Positions 1 to 7,151 of a stretch of DNA of 20,182 bases are shown piece by piece. This DNA comes from Candidatus Zixiibacteriota bacterium (GTDB lineage Bacteria; Zixibacteria; MSB-5A5; JAABVY01). Under the pieces are notes generated by a model. It worked only from the letters and a program-made list of their open reading frames with translations. It had not been told where the DNA came from and did no database searches. How positions within the stretch are numbered: position 1 is the first letter of the stretch; each line of letters opens with the position of its first letter. Made by a program: the position numbers and the translations under genes. Location: contig WJIM01000157.1 of NCBI GenBank assembly GCA_014730285.1, forward strand, positions 1 through 20,182. Direction: 5' to 3'.

Positions 1-1163
1 GCGATACCTCCTTCATGAACCCAATGCTTATAAAGCCTGAACGGGGTATTGGAGACATTGGCCCAGGGAAGGTCATATGAGACAAAAGTGTCAGCAGGGC
101 CTGGAATTATTTCAGGGGTATTTCCGATACGCATCTTTTTTCCGTCAAGTGTGGGGAAATCAAACTGCTTTAAAAGCGGAAGGCTAGCGTCCTCTGCCAG
201 GAATTCGGCGCAGCCTCCATTATCAGAAAGAAACATTATTACCGTATTATCATAGATATTTCTTTCCTTTAGCTTTTCAATAACTTTACCTATTGAGCGG
301 TCCATATGCTCTACCTGGGCAGCATATACAGCCATGCGTCTGTCTTCCCACTCTTTATGCTTTATATCTTCCCAATCAGGAGCCTGTGAATCCTTTGGAG
401 AGATTTCCCAATCGGGATCGATGATGCCTAGGCTTTTTAGTTTTTCGTATCTTTCTGCCCGAGTCTTGCTCCAGCCTTTAAGATAAGAGCCTTCATATTT
501 TGCTATATCTTCTTCAAATGCCTGAAGAGGCCAGTGGGGGGCAGTATAGGAAAGGTATAGAAAGAATGGATCTCCCCCGTCATTAAATTTTTCTATTGTG
601 TTTATTGCATGTTCTGTAGTCGCATCGGTGAAATGGTAATTCTTGCCTTCAGGCTCTACAAAACTTTCATTTTCCATCAGCATCTTTGGATTAAAATAAC
701 TTGTAGCTCCAACAAGAGTTCCATAAAACTCATCGAATCCTTTTTGGTTGGGGGTTGGATAACCTTTTATTCCCACAGGCATCTTGTTTTCCGGCTCAGT
801 AAGGTCATACCTTCTTCCCAGATGCCATTTTCCTGAAAGAGCTGTTTTGTATCCGGACTGCTTCAATACTTCGGCAATAGTTACTGAATTATCGTTTAAA
901 TATCCGGTATATGAAGGCTTACCAAAGTCTGCCACCATGTGGCCCATTCCGGCCTGGTGTGGATAAAGGCCCGTAAGAAGGGATGCTCTTGAAGGGCAGC
1001 ACCTGGCACAATTATATGCCTGGGTGAACACTGCACCGTTTACCGAAAGACTGTCTATATTAGGGGTTGAGATCTCCGAACCGAAACATCCAATATCTGA
1101 GAATCCCATATCATCTGCCAGGATTATGATTATATTTGGTCGGCTAACTACATCTTCATTCAT
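1..1163 (-). CDS. Cys-type arylsulfatase, C-terminus beyond window edge
   Basis: Open minus-strand frame of about 387 codons that runs off the left edge, so the C-terminal part is missing (family members are usually about 450-550 residues). Translation shows the alkaline-phosphatase-fold sulfatase pattern: metal-binding ILADDMGFSDIG near residues 14-24, the formylglycine motif CCPSRASLLTG with Cys55 as the residue to be oxidised, GKWHLG, then SDNGG near residue 313 and NTPFRLYKHWVHEGG close to the edge. These last two are typical of arylsulfatase A-like enzymes, which hydrolyse sulfate esters. The ATG at 1163 is preceded by GGAG about nine bases upstream. No signal peptide is visible, so it is probably cytoplasmic. 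It needs a formylglycine-generating or anSME-type maturase, which is not in the window. It lies downstream of the GntR gene on the same strand and may be co-transcribed with it. Confidence 0.93.
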   Translation of the reverse strand, partial: MNEDVVSRPNIIIILADDMGFSDIGCFGSEISTPNIDSLSVNGAVFTQAYNCARCCPSRASLLTGLYPHQAGMGHMVADFGKPSYTGYLNDNSVTIAEVLKQSGYKTALSGKWHLGRRYDLTEPENKMPVGIKGYPTPNQKGFDEFYGTLVGATSYFNPKMLMENESFVEPEGKNYHFTDATTEHAINTIEKFNDGGDPFFLYLSYTAPHWPLQAFEEDIAKYEGSYLKGWSKTRAERYEKLKSLGIIDPDWEISPKDSQAPDWEDIKHKEWEDRRMAVYAAQVEHMDRSIGKVIEKLKERNIYDNTVIMFLSDNGGCAEFLAEDASLPLLKQFDFPTLDGKKMRIGNTPEIIPGPADTFVSYDLPWANVSNTPFRLYKHWVHEGGI

Positions 1164-1197
1164 TTATTAATTCTCCATTTCCATTTTTCATTATTTC

Positions 1198-1360
1198 TTA
1201 CATGTTTATATTCCTGATGTTTTTCCATATATAAAAGAATCCTTTGATCTCTTCAGTAATTCTATTTGCTAATTCTATGATTGGATCTTCCATTTTTTTC
1301 AGTTTGTTTTTGTTATCAATATTGGGGTATGCTGGTTCCCCATTCAGGCACCGAACGCGG
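1198..1360 (-). pseudogene. Orphan coding remnant between GntR gene and sulfatase
   Basis: The 197-base gap between the GntR stop and the sulfatase start holds an open minus-strand frame of about 50 codons ending in TAA at 1198-1200. Its only internal ATG (1293) would give 31 residues, beginning MEDPIIELANRITEEIKGFF. The frame stays open upstream of that ATG (reading GEPAYPNIDNKNKLKKMEDP) and no ribosome-binding site precedes the ATG. This fits the 3' end of a gene whose front was lost better than a functional small gene. I do not recognise the family. A small leader protein for the sulfatase, whose start is 34 bases downstream, is the alternative. Confidence 0.3.
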
Positions 1361-2092
1361 TTACGTGACGAGCTTCATTTCAAGTTTCACGTGATCGGCG
1401 CGATCTACGTTATCCGAGAAATAAAGGAGCGTACCATCCTTGCCCACAACAAACCTCTGGATGTCAACTACGGGAGCTTCCATAGAGATATCGAGCAAAT
1501 GTGCAATTTCCAGGTCCGCCGTCGTGACGGTGAGCACTTGGTGCGCCAGGGCGACGGTTGACTTTGGCAGTTTGGTGAAGACGGACACGATCGTATGTTC
1601 TTTCAGGAACTCCTGATGTGATTTGTACAAGGACGACTCCAGATAGACATCAGCAACCGCGAAGGGTACGCCATCCTTGTTATGAACTCGCCGCTGGTAG
1701 TTGTATGAACCGGCTGGTTTGCCTTCAGTCACCGGGACGAAGGGGAGCTTTGCCCGCTCTTCGGAGACAACGGTGGTAAAGTTTGTTCCCTCTAAGAATT
1801 GCAGCAACTCTTCCCACGATGTTACGAGACTGAGCCACCTCATTTCACGAGCGCGCTCGGTCACAAAAGTGCCCCGTCCTTGCTTGCGCCAGATCAGACC
1901 CTCTTTCTCCAGTTCAGTCACTGCCTGGCGCGCAGTGGTTCGAGCGACCGCAAACTCATCCGCAATTTCCTCAAGACTCGGTATGCGCGTTCCCGGCGGC
2001 CAGATGCCGGAATCTATTCGTCGGCGAAGCGCGCTCTTGACCTGCAAGAAAAGCGGGATCGCACTTCGGCTTTGCAGCTCACGTTTGTCCAT
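1361..2092 (-). CDS. GntR-family transcriptional regulator (HutC/UTRA type)
   Basis: A 243-residue regulator. The N-terminal winged helix (about residues 10-75) has the GntR pattern PLFLQVKSALRRRI, PPGTRIPSLEEIADEF, ARTTARQAVTELEKEGLI and RKQGRGTFV. The rest is a UTRA ligand-binding domain, with RRVHNKDGVPFAVADVYL and a C-terminal FSDNVDRADHVKLEM strand. Such proteins usually repress catabolic operons until a small metabolite binds. I chose the ATG at 2092, three bases after GGAGGT. That spacing is tight, so an in-frame GTG at 2107 is the alternative. It is divergent from the sulfatase-transporter gene run and is the obvious candidate regulator of it. The gene is visibly more GC-rich than the spacers around it and than the left sulfatase. 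Confidence 0.93.
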   Translation of the reverse strand: MDKRELQSRSAIPLFLQVKSALRRRIDSGIWPPGTRIPSLEEIADEFAVARTTARQAVTELEKEGLIWRKQGRGTFVTERAREMRWLSLVTSWEELLQFLEGTNFTTVVSEERAKLPFVPVTEGKPAGSYNYQRRVHNKDGVPFAVADVYLESSLYKSHQEFLKEHTIVSVFTKLPKSTVALAHQVLTVTTADLEIAHLLDISMEAPVVDIQRFVVGKDGTLLYFSDNVDRADHVKLEMKLVT

Positions 2093-2131
2093 TGAACCTC
2101 CAATCACTATAGACTACTCAAGGACCTTTCG

Positions 2132-2150
2132 CGTCCGGGATAACCGGACG
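2132..2150. promoter_or_regulatory. Perfect 7-bp inverted repeat in the GntR 5' leader
   Basis: CGTCCGG, five bases (GATAA), then CCGGACG: a perfect GC-rich inverted repeat in otherwise AT-rich DNA. It lies about 40 bases before the GntR ATG and downstream of the predicted GntR promoter, so it would form a hairpin in the regulator mRNA or act as a protein site at about +32 to +50. No U-run follows on either strand, so it is not an intrinsic terminator. Confidence 0.5.
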
Positions 2151-2183
2151 GAAAAGATACCTTGTACCATACTATCAAATATC

Positions 2184-2219
2184 TGTATCTTATACAATTG
2201 CGAATGCACTATCTGTCAA
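2184..2219 (-). promoter_or_regulatory. Predicted GntR-gene promoter overlapping a palindromic operator
   Basis: Reading minus, a consensus -35 TTGACA (plus positions 2219-2214) is followed after 17 bases by TGTATA, or after 19 bases by TATAAG, as -10. This -10 region sits inside a perfect inverted repeat, TGTAT-CTT-ATACA, at 2184-2196. A short AT-rich palindrome of this kind resembles binding sites of HutC-type GntR regulators. Its position over the -10 would give autorepression. Promoter and palindrome are visible; the link to this regulator is inference. Confidence 0.5.
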
Positions 2220-2571
2220 GAAAAAGAAAAATTGGCCGTGGACCCGTCCATTAGAACATCAATAATCCCCTCTTTTAGCCCTCCTGTGTTGGGATGAATG
2301 ATTTGTAGGAACTTCCACCGCATTGCATTTACTTCAATGAGCTTGATCCGCTGTGGGATGAGGGCCTGTCCGACTGCAGATTGCTTATGCATGCGGGGGT
2401 ATCGGTATGCTCTGGCACGGTAAACGGAACTACTCATGAGACTGATCTGATGTTCAGAAAGGCAATGCCAGATGTGTGTGCAGTAACCATTCGTGATATT
2501 AACGGTTTCCCAAAATCTCTTATGTCAAAACCTATATTAAAAAGCAGCTTAAATCGCTGAAAAAGTTTTCC
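2220..2571. other. Divergent spacer without a recognisable gene; degenerate frames
   Basis: About 350 bases between the two divergent promoters. No complete gene is recognisable. Two open frames overlap: a minus frame of 73 codons (2216-2437), and a plus frame from about 2310 to a TGA near 2560 that contains the segment GTTHETDLMFRKAMPDVCAV. Neither has a ribosome-binding site at its first ATG and I recognise neither product. The stretch may be decayed coding DNA. Confidence 0.3.
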
Positions 2572-2613
2572 TTGACAGATTAAACACCCAAAGGTACAAT
2601 AAACCATACGTTT
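2572..2613 (+). promoter_or_regulatory. Sigma-70-type promoter of the operon, with possible operator at the start site
   Basis: TTGACA (2572-2577), 17-base spacer, TACAAT (2595-2600): one mismatch from consensus at optimal spacing. Transcription should begin near 2607, leaving a leader of about 38 bases before the sulfatase ATG. A short inverted repeat, AAAC-N5-GTTT (2601-2613), is centred on the expected start site and could be an operator. No copy of the TGTAT-N3-ATACA palindrome seen at the GntR promoter is found here. Confidence 0.65.
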
Positions 2614-2644
2614 AGTAATTTGATGAAGTATACGAGGGTATTAT

Positions 2645-4291
2645 ATGCAGCCGAAGCAGCCGAATATTGTACTGATAATGGCCGACCAGTTGGCCCCGAG
2701 GTTTATGGGTAGTTATGGCAATAAGCATGTATCGACCCCCAATTTGGACAAGCTCTCAAAAGAAAGCGTTCAGTTTGACTCCGTATATACACCATTTCCC
2801 CTCTGTTGTCCTGCCCGGGCATCGCTGATGACCGGACGGCAGGCCTCCGACGTCGGGGGATACGACAACGCAACCCTCCTTGAGGCAGACCGGCCGACGG
2901 TAGCTCACTATCTAACCAATGCAGGATATGAATGTGTGCTGTCGGGAAAGATGCATTTTGTCGGACCAGACCAGCTACATGGGTATAAGACGCGGTTTAC
3001 TTCCAATATCTACCCGGCAGACTTTTCCTGGACCCGGGGAAAACGGGCAGCCGACGGTGAAGATTACGGTGATTTTATTCCGCACCTAGCTCCGACTTAT
3101 GTGAAAGCGGATTCTGACAATCCATTAGGCGTCGAACCAAGACGATGGGGCAAGTATCTGGAATTTGACGATCAAACCCATACCCGGGCGCTTCGGTATA
3201 TCAGGAAAAACCGCCGGGAGGTCCGAGATTCGGACCGCGGTGAAGAGACAAAACCCTTTTTTCTTACCGTGAGTTATCACAATCCTCATAATCCTTTCCA
3301 CGTTCCGAAAGAGTATTGGGATATGTACGAAGGAGTGGATATTCCTATTCCTGAAATCCCTGAAGACCTTGAACGGTATCAGTCTCAATTGGATAAATGG
3401 ATAATGGCAAATCACGGAGTGAATAAGTACGATATTAAGGATCCTGAAAATCTTAGGCTTGCCCATAGAGGATACTGCTCACTCATGACATATATCGATG
3501 ACTGTGTCGGTGATCTGCTGAATGAACTGGAGAAACAGGGACTCGCGGAGAATACGGTTGTTATTTTCACCAGCGACCATGGCGAAATGCTCGGCAGTCG
3601 GAGTATGGTGCAGAAGTGGTGTCTTTATGATTACTCGGTCCTGGTTCCTCTTATATTGAAGTTTCCAGACAGACTGGGTGCAGGGAAACGGATTGAAACA
3701 CCAGTTTCTCTTATTGATATCCTTCCCACCTGTACCGATATCGCGGGATATCCTGCCGATTTGATGGAGCCTGTGGATGGAAGGTCACTGTTGCCGTATA
3801 TAGACGATGATTCGGTTGGGAAAGACCGGATTATATTCAGCGAATCCCATGCCGGCCGGGGGGCTATGGCGCCCTGCTTTATGGCCCGACAGGGTAAGTA
3901 TAAATACATTTATATTCACGGATATGAAGGACAGTTATTCGATCTCGAGACCGATCCGGAAGAATGGAATAATCTTATCGGAAGGGAGGAATATAAGGAG
4001 ATCGAGGAAGGGCTTAAATCTGCGGTCCTTGAACGGTTCGATCCCGATAAAATTGAAGCGGATATTAAAAAAAGCACAAAAGCTCGCCTCATAATCGATG
4101 CAGCAATGAAGCTAAACGGCACATCATGGGACTATACGGTATGTGAAGACGGGCGAAATCAATTTGTCAGGCAAAAGGCAATCAATCCGGAAGGGTTGAA
4201 GTATGTGCTCGATAAAATTTGGTTTGAAAAAATGAAAGATGGAGAGCGGGAGAAAATAACAGATAAACGGCTGATAATTAATGATAATTAA
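2645..4291 (+). CDS. Choline-sulfatase-like Cys-type sulfatase
   Basis: A 548-residue sulfatase, first gene of the plus-strand run. It opens with the metal-binding strand NIVLIMADQLAP (Asp14, Gln15), followed by the active-site motif CCPARASLMTGR with Cys54 as formylglycine candidate (C-x-P-x-R). GKMHFVGPDQLHGY, SYHNPHNPFHVP, TSDHGEMLG (Asp311, His312), a downstream QKW (Lys324) and the C-terminal LFDLETDPEEWNNLIG follow. The Asp-Gln start and the GKMHF/SDHG pattern match the choline-sulfatase/phosphonate-monoester-hydrolase branch of the superfamily rather than arylsulfatase A. The likely reaction is cytosolic hydrolysis of a small sulfate ester; no signal peptide is present. The ATG follows GAGG by seven bases. 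The tail after about residue 450 is longer than in classical choline sulfatase. Maturation requires an unlinked FGE or anSME. A phosphonate or phosphodiester substrate cannot be excluded. Confidence 0.9.
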   Translation: MQPKQPNIVLIMADQLAPRFMGSYGNKHVSTPNLDKLSKESVQFDSVYTPFPLCCPARASLMTGRQASDVGGYDNATLLEADRPTVAHYLTNAGYECVLSGKMHFVGPDQLHGYKTRFTSNIYPADFSWTRGKRAADGEDYGDFIPHLAPTYVKADSDNPLGVEPRRWGKYLEFDDQTHTRALRYIRKNRREVRDSDRGEETKPFFLTVSYHNPHNPFHVPKEYWDMYEGVDIPIPEIPEDLERYQSQLDKWIMANHGVNKYDIKDPENLRLAHRGYCSLMTYIDDCVGDLLNELEKQGLAENTVVIFTSDHGEMLGSRSMVQKWCLYDYSVLVPLILKFPDRLGAGKRIETPVSLIDILPTCTDIAGYPADLMEPVDGRSLLPYIDDDSVGKDRIIFSESHAGRGAMAPCFMARQGKYKYIYIHGYEGQLFDLETDPEEWNNLIGREEYKEIEEGLKSAVLERFDPDKIEADIKKSTKARLIIDAAMKLNGTSWDYTVCEDGRNQFVRQKAINPEGLKYVLDKIWFEKMKDGEREKITDKRLIINDN

Positions 4292-4315
4292 TATAAGAAA
4301 TTTAATATAAGAAAA
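4272..4315. repeat. Short tandem repeats at the sulfatase stop codon
   Basis: TGATAATTAA occurs twice in tandem (4272-4291) and encodes the last residues and stop of the sulfatase. Two copies of TTAATATAAGAAA, offset by 14 bases, follow directly. They are AT-rich, with no evident function, and may reflect replication slippage. Confidence 0.6.
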
Positions 4316-4321
4316 ATGGAT

Positions 4322-4394
4322 AGGAGGTGAAAAGTATTAAATTTAAATAAAAAAGGAGGTGATGCATAGGGGAAACAAAAAGAGATTTGTCTGA
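4322..4394 (+). promoter_or_regulatory. Two perfect Shine-Dalgarno sequences with mini-ORF in the receptor leader
   Basis: AGGAGGTGA occurs twice (4322-4330 and 4354-4362), each an excellent complement to the 16S 3' tail, yet neither serves an annotated gene. The second is followed almost at once by ATG (4362) and a ten-codon frame ending in TGA at 4392-4394. The spacing is too short for normal initiation. The receptor gene has its own third site, AAGGAGA, just before 4482. These may be standby ribosome sites or a leader-peptide arrangement. Confidence 0.4.
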
Positions 4395-4431
4395 ACATTT
4401 TTTGGGATGTGTACCCACTCAAACAAATCTC
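4382..4431 (+). promoter_or_regulatory. Long-range stem-loop in the leader of the solute-receptor gene
   Basis: GAGATTTGT (4382-4390) pairs perfectly with ACAAATCTC (4423-4431). Inside the 32-base loop, TGGG and CCCA can form a second small stem. No U-run follows, so it is not an intrinsic terminator. The 5' arm covers the end of the ten-codon mini-ORF, so ribosome passage could change the fold. RNA stabilisation or translational control of the receptor gene is a plausible role (inference). Confidence 0.45.
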
Positions 4432-4481
4432 AAGGGTGATTATATCACAAAATTCGTAAAAGAGATGAAAAGGAGATTTAA

Positions 4482-6152
4482 ATGAAAAGTAAATTAATGA
4501 TGGTGCTTACTTTTGTATTGATCATAAGCATGGTAGCATCATTCAGCCTGGTAGGCTGCAAGGAAGAAGCAGCAGAGGAAACTGCCGAAGAAACTACAGA
4601 AGAAACTACTGAAGAAACTACTGAAGAAACAGCTGAAGAAGCTGAGGAAGAAGAAGCTGCAGAAGAAGTTGAACAGCCTGATACAATCGTTCTCGGTTTA
4701 GGTATGGCTGCGACTACGTTCGACCCAGCGTGGATGCAGGGTGGGAATAACGTTACTGCACAAAACTTCATCTATGATCGCTTACTGATCCTGGATGCGG
4801 ACGCGAATGTGCAGCCGATGCTTGCGGAAAGCTGGGAAATAAGCGACGATGGAATGGAGTACACGCTCAATATACGCGATGGGGTCAAATTCCATGACGG
4901 AACACTGGTGACTGCTGAAGCAGTCAAATGGAACATTGATAGGAGACTTGATCCTGAAAACACCAGTGAGGCTGCAACCATGTGGCAATATGCAGAAAGT
5001 GCCAGCGTAGAGGGGGATTCTGTTATTATCAAGATGAAGAATCCCTATCCTGCTATGCTTGATGTAATGGCTGGCTTCTGTTCTTATATTTGCTCGCCAA
5101 ACTCGGTGCAGGGAGAAGAGTTCGTACCTATCGGTACAGGTCCCTACAAGCTAGTGGAATGGGTCAAGAATGATTATGTGACCTTTGAGAGCAATCCGGA
5201 CTACAATGTTCCTAATCCGTTTGTTGACAATCCCGGCGAACCGTATATAAAAAATGTCGTGTTGAAAACCATTCCGGAAGCTGTAGCTCGAAAGGCCGCG
5301 CTGGAGACAGGGGATGCCCATTTTATAGCCCCCTCGATGAGCGATACCGCTGAAATGATGGACGATCCGGACTACAATGTCTATGTGCATGTCCGGGCAG
5401 GTCAAATCATCGGTCTTCAGATGTCTCACTGGAATCCTCCGTTTGACGATGTTGAGGTTCGGAGAGCTTTGGCCTCCGTTATAGACCGGGAGCTTATAAG
5501 CGAAATTGCCTTTGAAGGAATACAGAGTCCGGCGTATGCACCCTACGGGAGCAGCCTGGCGTACTACGATGAAGAGCTGTATAAATCGTGGAATCCGGAT
5601 TATGATCCAGATGGGGCAATAAGCATCCTGTCAGCGCATGGGTACACTCCGGATAATCCTCTGGAAGTAGATGCATACTATTTCACAGGCCGACAATTCT
5701 ATGAAACATTTATGACCATTCTGAAGGAGGAGTGGTCCAATGTAGGAATAGACGCCAATCTGATAGGCTTGGATTATCCAGCATATATACAGAAAATGGC
5801 GGAGCTCTACGAGAAACCCGGGGAGAAACCATTCGTCCGTTGTTCAGTACGGGGTTCAAACAGCGCTTTGGCTTCGATGATGATTTACAAGAGACCCGGC
5901 GCCGCGAGCATGGGAATAAACGCGGAGTTTGATGCTATGCTGGACGAGACAATGCAATACAGCCCGGGAAGCGAAAACCTAAAAGAAGGGACACAAGATC
6001 TTGTTAAGTATTTAGTATCGAACAGCTACTATATTCCCTTGATTTCACCGGGATGGGCCAATTTCTGGGCTTCACGTTCAGATATTGATGGACTCAAGTT
6101 CGGACTTGGAACCATAGAGTTTTATCTTAACGACGTACAGAAAATAAAATAA
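4482..6152 (+). CDS. Lipoprotein solute-binding protein of a Dpp/Opp-type ABC importer (SBP family 5)
   Basis: A 556-residue extracytoplasmic receptor. The N-terminus is a lipoprotein signal peptide ending in the lipobox LVGC (Cys26, lipid anchor). An acidic low-complexity linker follows (residues 27-65), built from repeated EET/EETT units. The mature domain has family-5 marks: AESWEISDDGMEYTLNIRDG, KFHDGTLVTAEAVKWNIDR, GTGPYKLVEW and DVEVRRALASVIDRE. It captures a peptide or another small organic solute and delivers it to the permeases encoded just downstream. Substrate cannot be read from sequence; family-5 receptors also bind nickel chelates, sugars and opines. The start follows AAGGAGA by six bases and the gene ends in a double stop (TAA TGA). 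The spacers before and after it both contain stem-loops, fitting differential expression of the receptor. Confidence 0.95.
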   Translation: MKSKLMMVLTFVLIISMVASFSLVGCKEEAAEETAEETTEETTEETTEETAEEAEEEEAAEEVEQPDTIVLGLGMAATTFDPAWMQGGNNVTAQNFIYDRLLILDADANVQPMLAESWEISDDGMEYTLNIRDGVKFHDGTLVTAEAVKWNIDRRLDPENTSEAATMWQYAESASVEGDSVIIKMKNPYPAMLDVMAGFCSYICSPNSVQGEEFVPIGTGPYKLVEWVKNDYVTFESNPDYNVPNPFVDNPGEPYIKNVVLKTIPEAVARKAALETGDAHFIAPSMSDTAEMMDDPDYNVYVHVRAGQIIGLQMSHWNPPFDDVEVRRALASVIDRELISEIAFEGIQSPAYAPYGSSLAYYDEELYKSWNPDYDPDGAISILSAHGYTPDNPLEVDAYYFTGRQFYETFMTILKEEWSNVGIDANLIGLDYPAYIQKMAELYEKPGEKPFVRCSVRGSNSALASMMIYKRPGAASMGINAEFDAMLDETMQYSPGSENLKEGTQDLVKYLVSNSYYIPLISPGWANFWASRSDIDGLKFGLGTIEFYLNDVQKIK

Positions 6153-6165
6153 TGACTGGTTTATA

Positions 6166-6196
6166 TTGCCCTGGTACAATAAAAGTGCCGGGGCAA
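6166..6196 (+). promoter_or_regulatory. Intercistronic 12-bp stem-loop after the receptor gene
   Basis: TTGCCCTGGTAC, a seven-base loop AATAAAA, then GTGCCGGGGCAA: a continuous 12-pair stem with two G-U wobbles. It starts 14 bases after the receptor stop. No U-run follows, so full termination is unlikely. It resembles the 3' protective hairpins that keep binding-protein mRNA more abundant than permease mRNA in ABC operons. Confidence 0.65.
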
Positions 6197-6224
6197 ATTA
6201 ATCCTAGAAGATTGGGAATATGAT

Positions 6225-7151
6225 ATGCTGACCTATTTTATTCGCAGAGTTTTTACAGCGATTCTCACGCTTATCATTGCTGCCTTTGCAGTAAGCATGC
6301 TCATCTATCTGGTACCTGGTGATCCGGTGGATGCGATGATGGGAGATTCCTCTTCTTTCGTGTCACCGGAACGGGTAGAAGAAATTCGGTCGCAGCTTGG
6401 TTTGGACAAACCAGTGTATTTGCAGTTTCCCTTTTTCATGGCCAATGTTCTTCGGGGAGATATGGGTAGGACAATTTTTGGTAATGAACCGGTATTGCCA
6501 TTACTCTTAAGTAAACTGCCGAATACTCTAATTCTTGCATTTGCAGGCTTAGCTGTGGCCATTCTTATTGGCGTGCCCTTAGGCTACATCGCCGCGTACC
6601 AGAAGGGAAAATTCCTCGACAGTATCCTCATGTTGGGAGCCACCCTCGGAATTTCCATGCCTGTATTTTGGCTGGGACTGATGCTCCTCGTTCTTTTTTC
6701 CATGATGCTGGGGATATTCCCTGTTGCGGGAAGCGGTTTCGGAAGTCTGGTTCTTCCAGCATTTACCTCGGGGGTGATTGCAGCAGCAACAATTGCTCGG
6801 ATGGCCCGATCTACCATGGTGGAAATCCTGCAAGAGGATTATATCAGGAGTGCCCGTGCTAAAGGTCTCTCCGAGCGGATCGTTTTGATGCGTCACGCTG
6901 TTAAACCCTCATTGGTTGGAGTGGTCGGGATGATTGCTCATATGTTTACATGGATGCTCGGCGGTCAGATCATCATAGAAAACGTATTCGCCTGGGACGG
7001 TTTAGGGCAGCTCGCTGTGAGCGCGCTCCTTAACCGAGAATATAACCTGATCCAGGGCTATATCCTTATCTATTCAACTATGGTGGTAACCATTTCAGTA
7101 GTGCTTGATTTAATATACGCAGGATTGGATCCGAGGATACGCTATGAATAA
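6225..7151 (+). CDS. dppB: ABC importer permease, DppB family
   Basis: A 308-residue inner-membrane permease with about six hydrophobic helices. The N-terminus MLTYFIRRVFTAILTLIIAA and VPGDPVDAMMG are typical of DppB/OppB. SQLGLDKPVYLQFPFF follows, and the cytoplasmic coupling loop is MVEILQEDYIRSARAKGLSE, which contacts the ATPases. It forms the pore with the next gene product. Length is normal for the family. The symbol denotes family, not proven dipeptide specificity. The start at 6225 has only a weak GGGA site, so expression may depend on read-through past the upstream hairpin. It overlaps the dppC start by eight bases. Confidence 0.94.
   Translation: MLTYFIRRVFTAILTLIIAAFAVSMLIYLVPGDPVDAMMGDSSSFVSPERVEEIRSQLGLDKPVYLQFPFFMANVLRGDMGRTIFGNEPVLPLLLSKLPNTLILAFAGLAVAILIGVPLGYIAAYQKGKFLDSILMLGATLGISMPVFWLGLMLLVLFSMMLGIFPVAGSGFGSLVLPAFTSGVIAAATIARMARSTMVEILQEDYIRSARAKGLSERIVLMRHAVKPSLVGVVGMIAHMFTWMLGGQIIIENVFAWDGLGQLAVSALLNREYNLIQGYILIYSTMVVTISVVLDLIYAGLDPRIRYE

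Noticed and set aside
1701..2297. Plus-strand 198-codon frame
   Set aside because: Antisense to the GntR gene, which has clear family motifs; no ribosome site or recognisable product.
4382..4431. Intrinsic terminator after the sulfatase
   Set aside because: The stem is followed by AAGGGTGATT, not a U-run, and the loop is 32 bases long.
4478..4771. Minus-strand Ser/Val-rich 97-codon frame
   Set aside because: It is the antisense shadow of the acidic repeat linker of the solute receptor; its repeats only mirror the GAA-rich codons.
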